A stretch of DNA of 64,000 bases from Hemileia vastatrix (taxonomy: Eukaryota; Basidiomycota; Pucciniomycetes; Pucciniales; Zaghouaniaceae). The stretch lies in assembly GCA_030280995.1 (NCBI GenBank), contig JASXTE010000001.1, forward strand, positions 5,171,501 through 5,235,500. Direction: 5' to 3'. Position numbers and translations under genes: made by a program. The notes beneath the pieces were generated by a model. That model was not told where the DNA came from. It searched no databases and saw only the letters and a list, made by a program, of their open reading frames with translations. This document shows positions 28,851 to 39,540 of this stretch, piece by piece (within the stretch, counting starts at the first letter, position 1; each line of letters starts with the position of its first letter).

Positions 28851-30079
28851 CCTTCGATGCATCAACAGATAATTTGTGTCTAAGATTGAGTGAATTGTTA
28901 ATTGTTCAAACCTGTATCCGCAATACTAAGACCCCTTCATGGCTAATCCGTGTTCCTAGTAGTCTAGGAGAGGCTGGTACAAATATTAAAGCTTCTGAAT
29001 GGTTTGTACTATGTAAAATTTACTATGTGGCAGCTTTGATACCAGTTTGGGCTATTGAAAATTCTGATGCACGAGAGAAGAAGTTGATTAAATTTCTTCC
29101 ACTTCTGGTTTCAATAATCAATATTCTGACTTCCATGGAGATACGTGAAGCTCAAATTTCATCTCTTCAAGGTCAGTTAAAAGATTATATGAAGTTTCTT
29201 AAGGAATTTTGGCCAGTTATCAATATAAATCCAAATATCCACTTAGCACAAAATTTTCCTGAAGTTCTGAGAAGATTTGGGCCAGCACCATCAACTGCAG
29301 CATGGGCCCACGAGCGTATAAATGGAATGTTAAGTTCCATTCTAACCAATAAGAAAACATGTATGTTTTCCTTAATTAAAGCTACTTAACTTTATTAATT
29401 TCATTTTTTTAAAGATCAAATGGACAAGACCATTATGAAAAGGTTTATTTTGACCGGTCAGCTTCAATCATTAATGGACAGAACTAATGATCAATTTGAG
29501 AATGAAATGAAAAATGTCTTCAGTTCAGAGAAAAGAAAAATTCCCTCAAAATCATCTCAACTACTGTGTGAAGACTATGAATTGTGGATAGAGTATCTCA
29601 ACATGATTGATGGTAAAAAAATATTTTCCAGTATTTTTATGAAAAATCAACCATCTGTTTCATCTCAAATTCTATCACCTCAAATTATTGAAGTAGATAA
29701 CTTGTTACTGGATGGAAAAAACTACTCATTATATTCAACAAATCAAGGAAATGGAAATATTGAGGTAAATTCATCAAAAGGAAATGTTGTTGGGGTTATA
29801 TTGAAAATGTGGCAGTCAACAACATTTTCAGGTCAAAATATTATTCTAGTTGGCTTATATGACATTGTGGATCCTAAAATTGAAAATCCTTATTTAAAAG
29901 CTGGGCTTAATGTTTTTTGGTGTTATGATAAATGGTCAAAAAAAGTAGTTATGAATAGCAAGGAAATTATTGGTCATGTCTCAAAAACTACACATCCTAG
30001 TGGTTTTGCAAATGTTTTCTCAAATACTTGTTGTATGATATCATTAAAAAATATATCCAGCAGCTATTCTGATTTTTAA
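28851..30079 (+). pseudogene. Tnp2-like CACTA transposase, C-terminal fragment, one intron
   Basis: Open frame from about 28851 (no ATG; TAG just before could be a splice acceptor) to 29360, then a 54-bp intron 29361-29414 (GTATGT...AAAG), then 29415-30079. Splicing gives NKKTYQMDKTIMKRFILTGQ across the junction. Segments KASEWFVLCKIYYVAALIPV, NIHLAQNFPEVLRRFGPAPS and WAHERINGMLSSI resemble the C-terminal part of fungal Tnp2 transposases, where the motif HMALH...FGP...FERL...G is typical. About 400 residues remain; the catalytic core upstream is missing. It could not act alone. Its orientation and place inside the inverted repeats tie it to the CACTA element. Confidence 0.75.
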
Positions 30080-30272
30080 TGTGGTTTTAGAATTGTATAT
30101 TTTTTGTGGGCAATAAATATATATACAAATATTTACTGCCAGTGATTGAGCTAACTAATAAAAGTAAAAAGTATGGACTCCAAATTTCACTCCCTGATTC
30201 ATGAGAGGCAGTTTTGAATATGGATAACTTGAAGTTCTAACCAGGTTACAGCAAGGTTAGTCAGAAATACAC
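30080..30272. other. Subterminal spacer between the Tnp2 fragment and the right CACTA repeat
   Basis: About 190 bases, AT-rich, no gene. GTATATTTTTTGTGGGCAAT just after the stop and short A/T tracts are the only features seen. Confidence 0.5.
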
Positions 30273-30314
30273 AAAAACGACTTGCCTACAAGTCCTCATT
30301 TTTTTCCCCCTGTG
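30273..30314 (+). repeat. Right terminal inverted repeat of the CACTA element
   Basis: Exact inverse of 15456-15497, ending CCCCCTGTG, followed by the AAA duplicate and then the continuation of aC2 exon 2. Confidence 0.95.
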
Positions 30315-30445
30315 AAATGATAGGTCAACTAATGAAAGAAATCAGCTCATCAACTATTCTTGGATTCCCTGCTGATCCCCGTCGCTTTGTCATGCCTGAA
30401 GACTGGAAAGGATATCCTAATAGCTTTAACCGCAATACTGAATAG

Positions 30446-31110
30446 CCCACTAGCACTCTCCTTATGAGCCTCTTCTTTCCATTCTCCTTGTACATAGTCT
30501 TCATATATTTTTCACACTGTGCCTTTAAATAATCATTTTAGACATGGCACTATTTTACTACACCTGTATTCCAAATTTAGAGTGCCTAACTTTGCTCCCT
30601 ATACTTTCTTTAAAAGACTGTAAGCCCTAAAAAATCATAAATAAACTTTATATCATAAAACTTTACCTCCTTTACTGTGATACAGAAATATACAATGTAA
30701 AATAAGAATTGAACTGTAGAGAGCCCCATCTATAAATTGTTATCCCACTTGTGGTTAGTTAACTCATTAGCTAAATTCCCAGCGTCTTTTGCGTTTAAAT
30801 GGTATGTGTCTCCTTTCATCCAATTGCCTATCTCATCATGTCCCCTTGAACAATGAAAATATAAGATTTTATTTTCCTCTACACCCTCATCTGAGCGCTT
30901 ATGCCAGTTTCCTGTTCAGCCGTAGTCCACCTAACTTCCAGTTAGCGCTCTCTATCCATCACAACTGTGTCAAAGCCTCCTGTGAGTCCTCTTAGAAAAA
31001 CAAATCTTAACATAACTTGATAGTTTAACCTCTTCCCGGAGGTATTATTCTGGTAGTTTTTCCTCATTCCGGAGGTATCATTGTATCACTGGAACACCCC
31101 TTGGGTAGAA
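30446..31110 (-). other. RT-C 3' noncoding region
   Basis: Between the aC2 stop and the pol end. Two small stem-loops on the minus strand (31022-31046 and 31057-31079; arms CCTC/GAGG) sit just downstream of the RT-C pol stop, the same place as in RT-B. The region 30700-31000 is pyrimidine-rich on the plus strand, with no credible gene. Confidence 0.6.
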
Positions 31111-33185
31111 TCATTTGATCTGATCTGCAGCCACATGTTGCTTCCACTCAGTACCATCCAGTTCCTCCAGTAAGTAAGACCCTCCAGCTATCTGCTTTCT
31201 TATCCTATAAGGACCATTTGATCTGTCAGAAAACATCTTCCCCCATTGGCTTTCTAAACTTCTATTATAAACCAAAACCAAATCTCCTGGGTTCAATGGA
31301 TTTCTTAACCTATGCGCTAAACGCTCATCCCAATATTTAACTGACTTGTCCCAGATCTGCATCATTCTGTCATATGCCTTCTCCACAAACTTGTCTTTCC
31401 TTTCAAGCTGCACTACCCTCACTAGAATCAAATCTTCAGTTGAGCGCACTTGATCCCAATCACATCCTAGAAAAGATCCAGCCTCCAGATCAATAGGTAA
31501 TACCACCCTTTGACCAAACATAAGTTCATACGGCAAAACCCCTGTTGTCCTTTTAACTGAAATCCTGTCTGCAAACAAAACTAATGGAAAGTAGTTCTTC
31601 CACTTTTCCCCATTATTTCCACATAGTTTAACTAACGCATCCTTTATAACTTGATGGCCTCTTTCTACCATTCCCTCTGCTTCAGGATAATATGGTGTTG
31701 CAACTCATAACTTTGCGCCAATAACTTTTACTACCTCTTGGAATTCTCTAGCCAATTCAGTGCTACCATCTACGGTTACCATCTTCATTAACCCATACCT
31801 ATAAGCCCATTCTTTCTTCAAAAATTCAGCTACATTACTTGCCTTAAGATTTACCAACAGCGCTGCTTCAACCCATCCTGATAGATCATCCCTGGCTACT
31901 ACCAAGTATTTAAAGCGTCCTTCTTTTATATGAACTTCATCTAAACTGACCCTACCAAAAACAGTATCTTCGTTTGTCGCTCTACCTTTCTCTTTTGGCT
32001 TTCTGTAACTCCTGTGCTGACATTAAGGACAAAATTTAACCCAATCTCTTACTTCATTCTTCATATTGGGCCACCAGAATCTTTTCCTAAATCTGCGATA
32101 CGTCTCATCTTGACCTCTATGTCCTAAATTCTCATGTACCTCCCTGAGTATTTTCTCCTTCCCTTCCCTATTTTGAACAACTAACTGAGGAGACGAAGCT
32201 TGATTCTTTAATAACTTCCCATTTTTAATAAAATAGCTTTTAGCGCGCTTCTCAATATTGCGCCAAACCTTTTTATTTCAAAAATCTGGTCAACTATTAC
32301 TTTCCAAATATAACCTTAACAACTCTATTCCCTCATCAGTAGATGTGTTGACTTCAGAATACTCCCCCTTTTCAAGATGAGTACTACTGTCTTGACTTCC
32401 CCTTGAATCATCTTCATCATCTTACTCTTCCACTACCTTGCCTAGGGCACTCCTTGTCGCTATGTTAGCTTCAGCGTCCCTAAATCCAGTTTCAGACTAC
32501 CCTTGCTACAAACATCCTTTTCATCATCAATATCTAGTTTCATGTCTTTACAGACATTTCATGTTACTAGTTTATCGTCATTGCGGACAATCCTGTCTGC
32601 TAGTTTATTTTCATTGCGGACATTCCTGTCAAATCTTTCATAACAATAATCTAACTCATTTACCCATCTCTTATCTTCTTCAAATTCTTTGGCTTCCGAG
32701 TCTTCTTCACACAACGGTCTTCTTGATAATGAGTCCGGCATAGTGAAAAATTTTCCTGGCTTATGGACTAAATCAAAGGAAAACAAATTAATCTGTGCTA
32801 CCCAAATTGTCATGGGCGCATCTGGTAAACTCGGGCTACTAATCATTTGCACCAACAATAGTGCATCAACCTGCAACTCAAAATGTTGGCCTTAAAGCAT
32901 CCATTGTAGCTTCTTAAGAATTTTTGCTACTCCGCATAACTCCAGCTTGGACTGAGAGTACCTGGACTCCACTTTGGTAAAAGTCTTAGATTTATAAAGG
33001 ACAGGTCTATCATTACCTTCCTCATCCTCCTGCATCAAAATTGCGCCCACTGCGTACACACTAGAATCCACCGCTAAAGTAATTTTCACAGTGCCTGGTC
33101 CATACTCCAATTTCTTCAAAAGAATATCTTTCCATACAATCCTTTTCAATAACTCAAATGAAACCTTTCATTCTTCCGTCAAATC
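31111..33185 (-). pseudogene. pol: RT-C pol, 3' half (RNase H, integrase), decayed
   Basis: Frames in order on the minus strand: 33149-32892 and 32876-32559 (RNase H; LAVDSS, then QVDALLLVQMISSPSLP), the integrase catalytic start at 31905-31705 (VVARDDLSGWVEAA), and 31671-31111 (MVERGHQVIKDALVKLCGNN to VAADQIK). They match RT-A/RT-B pol with stops and frameshifts. Linker stem-loops at 32537-32625 show the arms ATGTC/GACAT and GTC/GAC. RT-D interrupts the gene just upstream, between LTRND and DLTEE. Confidence 0.88.
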
Positions 33186-33996
33186 TGTGACTGGACAACC
33201 GACGCACAAGGTCGAGGGTGTTTCTGGAAGTGAGATGAGGAGAGTAGTTTAGAAACTTCTTCGAAGCGCAGAGGAAATGTTCAAGGAAGTGATTCAAAGA
33301 TGACTTGAAGGAAGAGCTACTGCTTTGAGATATGTTCAATAAGAACTCTAATATAATTTAAAGGTAATATTAATATTCTTAAGATCTCACAAAGGGTTAA
33401 AAACTCAATAATCAAAGATTTAGGATTTAGAAATGATTACTGAGAAAAATAAGGAAAGATAAAATAATAATGATTTAACCTGAAGCTTTACCACTATTAA
33501 CTATATATACGTTTTATAATTTTATTCTAAAGAATGTCAAACCAAAATCCAACCCCATTTATATCCTTTACTCCTCCTCGCATTGACCTCATACCCATCC
33601 ATCATTCTGCACTCCACAGACCACCAAAATTACACCTGTTACACCTGGACCCTCCTCACTAACATCCGTTAACCCCTTAATCCTCCACTAACCATTCCGT
33701 CCATTCTCACTACCCCCTTTTAATAATTTACAGACATTTAATAAACCTTTTAGTGTACTATTACATTGACTATTGTGCTGTGCGTCGCTTATTGAGGAAA
33801 AGACTGAGACACACTATTGAGAGATTGACTAATTTAGATTTATATTTTTAGGCTAGCCTGGTTGAAAAGGGAGTACACAAAGGAAAGTCGCAGTTGCTAT
33901 GGAGAATTTCTTTCTGCACTTCGAGTATGGATTTAGACCTCTGTATTATTGATTTATTCAGCTGCTTTTGCCTCAAGTGTCACGTGGCGCATGAAA
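33186..33996 (-). repeat. 3' LTR of RT-D
   Basis: Aligned throughout with 40812-41620 with visible substitutions and small indels, more diverged than the RT-A or RT-B pairs. Ends GCGCATGA where the other copy has GTGCGTGA. Confidence 0.9.
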
Positions 33997-34094
33997 GATG
34001 CCTGGGTATAAAAAAGCGAGCTCCGTTGAGCATGAGACATACTTTACCACACTAATTTCTCTCCATTTTTACTTTAATTACTTTATATTATATT

Positions 34095-35017
34095 ATGTCG
34101 ACTTGTCCTACCCCAACTCCAATGCCTCCACACCCCAAAGCGGATGGTGGAATCATTACCCGGAAATATTCTCAAGCCTGCACAGCCTGCGAATCGATGG
34201 AATATTTCTGCGTTGAAAGCACGGAGACACGATGTCCTCGCCAGAAATGAGAGTTTTGCCGCTGGAGACGGGTGGCGTGTGATGCCTTATCAAAAAATGC
34301 GGACATCGAACATCGTTTTACAAAAACCAAATATTGGGTAATACCAAAGACCAAAGAGGTGGTCGAAGATATCTGGGACGTATCAGTCAGGGACAATCAG
34401 TCGGTGGGAAAGATTGAGGAGGAGGTCAAAGATACTGTGGCAACCTGGGTAACCCAGGCCACAAGTAAGAAATGAGGGGTGGAAGAAGAAGAGGATGAGG
34501 ATGAAGTCCCTATCTTGAGACGGACGCCCAAAAAGCGGCGGATGGTCATTGAGGATGATGAAGAGGAGAAGGAAGTGATGGTGGAAGTCACCCCAAAATT
34601 ATTTTTAGAAGCTGACCCATTGTTTGAAGTAAGTCTGTTCTTCTTTTATTTTAAAAAATTTTTTTACTGATGAACGTATGTTTTAGAATTCAGATGTCAT
34701 CACGGAAGCTCCAATTGTGGAAGCTGCACCATTGCTGCCAGTTGAGGCAAATCAACCAGTGATTGATTTGAGGGAGGACAACAAAGAGACTCTTGACCAG
34801 GTATGGTCAACGAACTCGATTCATCAAAGATTTAAGCGGTGAGGTCAACAAGATTGTCGATGCTGCCTCCTTTGACATGGCCGAAGAATTACTAGAAATC
34901 GGGGTAGTTGTACTGGTAGGAGAGGAGGAGGTATTTGAGAAATTCAGGAATGAAATAAGAGTGGTTTTGGAAAAAATGAAGAAGTTGGTTTGGGAGAAAA
35001 TACAGGAGAAAATTTGA
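34095..35017 (+). pseudogene. aD: antisense Cys-cluster gene of RT-D, decayed
   Basis: ATG 34095 is 98 bases inside the 3' LTR. The frame shows CTACESMEYFC (CX2CX6C), then a TGA near 34248 and a second TGA at 34473, staying in the same frame to a GTAAGT donor at 34629; intron 34629-34686 ends TTTTAG. Exon 2 shifts frame near 34790 and ends with a Glu/Lys-rich helical tail (KFRNEIRVVLEKMKKLVWEK) at 35017. The second half of the cluster is unclear (CRWRRVAC). Position, orientation, intron and domain order match aA1/aA2/aB, although RT-D belongs to a different Ty3 clade. An acidic stretch EEEEDEDE near 34482 is extra. Confidence 0.55.
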
Positions 35018-35920
35018 AATGGAAGGAAAAAGAAAAGAAAGAAAGAGGGAAGGAAAAAAGTAGAAAGCAATTTGTGTATTTATTTATTTATTTTTTATTT
35101 TGTTGTTTTAATTGAAAATGTTGATATATATATTATAAGATTTTGAGAAAAGAAAAGAAAAAAGGAAGAAAGAAAAGATTTGAATCAAATTTTGTTTTAA
35201 ATTTTAAAAGAAGAAAATTTTAATGAAAGAAGAAAAGAAAGAAGGTTTAACTGAAGAAATTTCAGTTTAAGTTTTGAAAAGAAAAAATTTAAGTAAGAAA
35301 AAAGAAATAGTTGATTGAAACAATTTTTTTTGAAATGAAAATTTAATAAAAGAAAAAAATTTTATTCGTGAAAGTTTATTTATTGAAGTTTTTGAGAAAT
35401 TTTGGTTATTTGAAAAGAAAGAAGAAAAATAGTTTTTAAAAAAAAGAATTTGAAAGAAAGAAGTAATTTGTTTGAAGAATTTTAAAAGAGAGATTTAAAG
35501 GTTGAAGTGAAGTTTGAGAAAGATTGCCGTATTGAGTTCGTGAAAAATTTTGATAATTCAAAGAAAAAGAAAAAAGGGAAAAGAAGAAAAGTTTGAAAAG
35601 AGAAAAGAAATAAAATTAAAGGAATTGTTGATTTTTAAGATTTTATTTGAATGAATTTTAAGACTTTAATTTTTTATTTTTTATTTTTTTATTTTTTAAC
35701 TTTTTACTTTTTTAATTTAATTTAATTTTTATTTTAGTTTATTTTATTTTATTTTATTTATTTATTCTTAAAGAAGGTTGAAAAAATCTTTTGAGAAGAA
35801 GAAAGAAGAAAAGAAAAAACAGAGTAGAGATTTTAGAAGAGAGGAAGTTTTAGAACTTTTAGAAAAGAAAAAGAATAGAGAAAGAAGAGAAAAAATAAAA
35901 GAGAGTTCTAAGGTTTGGTT
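35018..35920. repeat. Long purine-rich low-complexity tract in RT-D
   Basis: About 900 bases in which the plus strand is dominated by AAGAAAAG, GAAAGAAG and similar, broken by T-rich stretches (35080-35110, 35670-35765). No gene. Lies between the aD tail and the end of pol, in the RT-D 3' region. Confidence 0.75.
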
Positions 35921-38900
35921 TTAAAGATATTTAAAATGAAAAGATTTTAGGAGTTCAGGGGAATTAGAAACATTGATGGCTGGTTCCCAGGATGTTTTGT
36001 CTGAGTCATTGAGGAGGCCTTCCCATTCCACGAGGTATTTAAGTTTCCCCTTGCACATTCTTGAATCAAGGATACGGCTTACTTTCCACTCTAGATGGTC
36101 TTCTACTTCAACCGGTTCCGTAGGAGGTTGTTTCCTGCCCGGGTATGTTTCTCAAGCCAGTTCCAAGAGAGATACATGGAAAACAGGGTGAATAGCCTGC
36201 CATTTAGGAGTTAGCTTGAGTCAAAATGCAGTTTTAGAGACTTCGGAGTCTATTTCAAATGGTCCCAAGCCTCTTTCAGCCAGTTTCTTTGATGGTCGAG
36301 TTGTTCAAATTTTTTGTGCGTCGAGCCATACTTTGTTGCCTGGTTTAAAAGAAGGAGCAGATTGTTGATTTTTGTCAGCCTGTTCCTTGTACCTTCAAAT
36401 CTCTAATTCCAAATTTGATTTAAGTTCTTCTTGGAGTCGTGATATGGTTCAAAGATAATGTTCTGCAGGATGACTAGTTCCTACATGGATTGAGTTGAAT
36501 CGAGGATGTCTTCCATAAACAGTTTCAAAAGGAGATTGTCGTGTCAAAGAATGAGTTGAGTTATTATAAGCAAAGTCGGCCAATGGTAACCATGTGGTCC
36601 AATTGTCTTGTTGATAACTGACATACATTCAAAGGTATTGTCAAGGATTTGGTTGACTCTTTCCTTTTGCCCATTGGTTTCAGGATGATAGGCCGTGGAG
36701 AGATTCCTCGTGATATTGAGTTGTTGGCACAATTGAGTCCAGAATGTGGATACAAACAATGAGCCTCTATCTGATATAATATCATTAGGTAAGCCATGTT
36801 TGGAAAATATATATTCTAGAATCAATTTTGACAAATTTTCTGCTGTAGCAGTAGTAGTGGTTTTAATGAAAATAGACATCTTTGAAAATCTATCTGCTAT
36901 TACTAATATAGCATCAAAACTATTAGAAAGAGGAAGTTGAGAAAGAAAATCCATTGATAAAGATTCCCAAGGTTTAGAGGGGATAGGAAGCGGTTGAAGC
37001 AACCCATGCTTCTGGTGACGGGGAGCCTTATTCCTATTACATTCATAACCAGATTTTATATAGGCCTTGATTTCTCTGGTCATTCCTGGTCAGAAGAAAT
37101 CCCTCACAATTAACTGGTAGGTTCTATCAACCCCAAAATGACCAGCTAATGGAGAATCATGTTGACTATTTAAAATCCATAATTTTATTTAATTATTGTT
37201 GGGTGTGACTACTCTACCTTCAAAAATTAATAGACCTGATTCAATGCTAAATCTTTTGGCCCCTTGCTTTGAGAGTATTTTGTCTTTTATCCCTAAGCAA
37301 TAATTGTCCTTTGACTGAGCTTCGAGGATGTTGGATGGTGGATTTTTGAAAGATTGAATTGTCATCGAATTAAGTTGATGAGTTGTTAACAGTGATTCAT
37401 TGAAAATTGATTTCACATTTGCTGGGTTCTTGTCAGAAAATGTGTCCCCCCGCTGTGGGTATCGTCATCCCAACGTGACATGATATCTGGGACAATGCAG
37501 TTCTTATCTGGGAAATAGGAAATAGAAAAAGGAAATTCAGACAGAAATTCAGCCCACCTGGCTTGACACCTGTTTAACACTTTGGAAGACATAAAGTATT
37601 TCAAAGCATTATGGTCAGTCAGAATTTGAAAAGGGCTATCTAGGCTGAGAAGAAAAGGGCACCATTTTTTAAGACAATGAATAATAGCTAAAAGCTATTT
37701 ATCATGAATTTCATAATTTAATTCTGCTGTAATGAGTTTGCCTGACTCAAAAGCAACAGGATGAAACAATTTTGTTTCAGTATTGAATTGAGAAATGACC
37801 CCTGCAATAGCATAATCGCTAGTGTCTGTCTTGACTATTGTTGAAGGAGAAGGGTCAAATTGACAAAGAATTGGAGCTGTGGTGAACGCAGTCTTCAATG
37901 CTTCAAATTCCTTCCGTGCTGTAGAAGTAAAAACAAAAGGAATATCTTTTCTAAGAAGATAAGTAAGATTGGAAATAGTTTTACAGTAATCTTTGATAAA
38001 TATTCTATAGAAATTGGCAAAAGCCAAAAAATCTTGGAGGGATTTAACAGTTTTGGGCTCAGGCCATTCCAGGACTTTTTGAACCTTTTTTCATCCATGA
38101 CTAGACTTTAAGTGGACAACGTAAACGTCAAAAAATCAATAGATTTAAGATGGAATTTTCATTTATTGTGCTTGGCATAGAGACCAAGATCTCAAAGGCG
38201 ATTTAGAACCTGTCGAACATGATGAATATGTTCATCCAGTGTCTTCAAGAAAATTAAAATATTGTCTAAGTAAAGGACAACAAATTTTTTGATAACATCT
38301 TGAAATATTTAATTAACAAAAGTTTGAAAAGTAGATGGTGCGTTACATAATCCAAAAGGCATTACTAAATATTCAAAACTACCAAATCTAGTACGCATTG
38401 CAGTCAGTGGTTCATGACCTTCCGCAATCCAAATAAGATTATAAGCACCTCTAAGATCAATTTTAAAAAAGAAATTAGCACCATTAAAAAGGGTAAGAAG
38501 CGATGACATAGGAGGAACTGTATATTCATTCTTCTCTGTAACTGTGTTGAGCTTTCTATAGTCAACACACAACTTAAGGCTACCGTCTTTTTTCTTTACA
38601 AAAAGAACAGGGGAGCCGGTTGGAGATTTTCTGGCTCTGATGAAACCTTTGGCTACATTCTCGGCAGTGTAGTCTTGAAGAACTTGAGATTCGTCCTTTG
38701 ACAAAGAATAGACAGGACCTGTCAGAGGTACAGGACCTATTAACTCTATTTGATGGTCGTAGGGTCGATTAGGTGGTAATATATTGGCCTTGCAGATTGA
38801 GAAAACATCAAGGAAATCTTGATAGATTTCTGGTAGAGTTGATTTAATGTGTTCAACGTTGATTTGGTTGTCCTCATCATCTTTGAGAGAATCTGTTGAG

Positions 38901-39540
38901 GGAAGACCAGAATTGAGAGAGCATGATTCGACTACTTTTAGGCAATTTAAATCCTCTTTGAGTGAAGTGATCAAGCTAGAAGGGTTATCCATTTGCTCAT
39001 TTAGAGAAATATCAGATGCTTGAAAATTTTCTGGCAGAGATTTGTCCTCTAGCAGGACATTTTCAGGCGGATTGTTTAACTCCCTATTGACCTGCATTGA
39101 AGAATCAGAAATATACTTAGTGCGTGGGGTGATCAATCCCCGGGACCAATCAATTTCAGGATTCCAATGCATCAAAAAGTCATGGCCAAGGATGGTATCA
39201 TCCATTCTTGGGGCGTCCAAGACTGATAATTCCCACTCAAAGGGGGAAAATCTCGGAAAGTTGAAAATCCATAAAACTTTCTTACTTACCCAATATTTGG
39301 GTTCCTCTGATTCGACCAAATATTTTGGAGTTCGATCAATATCTGTGAATTTCAGCTTTAACTTCTTGGCAAAAGATAAACTGACAAAAGAAATTGAAGC
39401 TCCAGAGTCTATAAGACAACTGAAGGGGGTATCCTCCCTGAAAAGAATGAATCTCAAGCGGTTTAAGGCAACTCCAGTCCTTAAGACATGAAGGTTCTGT
39501 GCACTGAGATAGATATGATAGTTTGCTTTGCACGCAAGTA
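35921..39540 (-). pseudogene. pol: RT-D protease-RT-RNase H-integrase-chromodomain, decayed
   Basis: Minus strand. Protease LIDSGASISFVSLSFAKKL near 39400; RT with VDYRKLNTVTEKNEYTVP and MPFGLCNAPSTFQ (39457-38309); the catalytic motif reads YLDN instead of YLDD near 38265; RNase H VKTDTSDYAIAGVISQF near 37820; integrase ESLSMDFLSQLP, IISDRGSLFVSTFW and YHPETNGQKERVNQ (37083-36544); a chromodomain KVSRILDSRMCKGKLKYLVE then SWEPA near 36090-35975; stop at 35921. Several stops and frameshifts interrupt it. Domain order and chromodomain mark a chromovirus, which targets chromatin. Confidence 0.9.

Larger units (their letters stand above)
15456..30314 (+). mobile_element. CACTA-type (EnSpm-like) DNA transposon, non-autonomous, interrupted by RT-B
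   Basis: Perfect 42-bp terminal inverted repeats (15456-15497 and 30273-30314) start CACAGGGGGAAAAAAATG and are flanked by AAA on both sides (15453-15455, 30315-30317), the 3-bp duplication expected for this class. Without RT-B the element would be about 3.5 kb. It contains a palindrome array near the left end, a GC-rich hairpin near 28480, and a C-terminal Tnp2 transposase fragment at the right. A full Tnp2 gene would need several more kilobases, so the element is internally deleted. Ends begin CACAG rather than the canonical CACTA. Confidence 0.92.
13602..30445 (+). pseudogene. aC2: antisense Zn2Cys6-like gene of RT-C, split by a solo LTR and a CACTA transposon
   Basis: Pieces 13602-14009, 15195-15231, 15411-15455 and 30318-30445. 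Removing the solo LTR with one CCATT copy, and the CACTA element with one AAA copy, restores a continuous frame across both junctions. A likely 179-bp intron (15232-15410) begins with GTAAGT and ends with CACCAG. The cluster is CX2CX6CX14CX2CX6C (cysteines 13, 16, 23, 38, 41 and 48), but a TAA at 13731-13733 falls inside the last spacer. A Thr/Ser/Pro-rich linker follows, and the tail ends ...YPNSFNRNTE before TAG 30443. The gene was therefore intact in frame, apart from the TAA of unknown age, when each element inserted. Confidence 0.75.
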
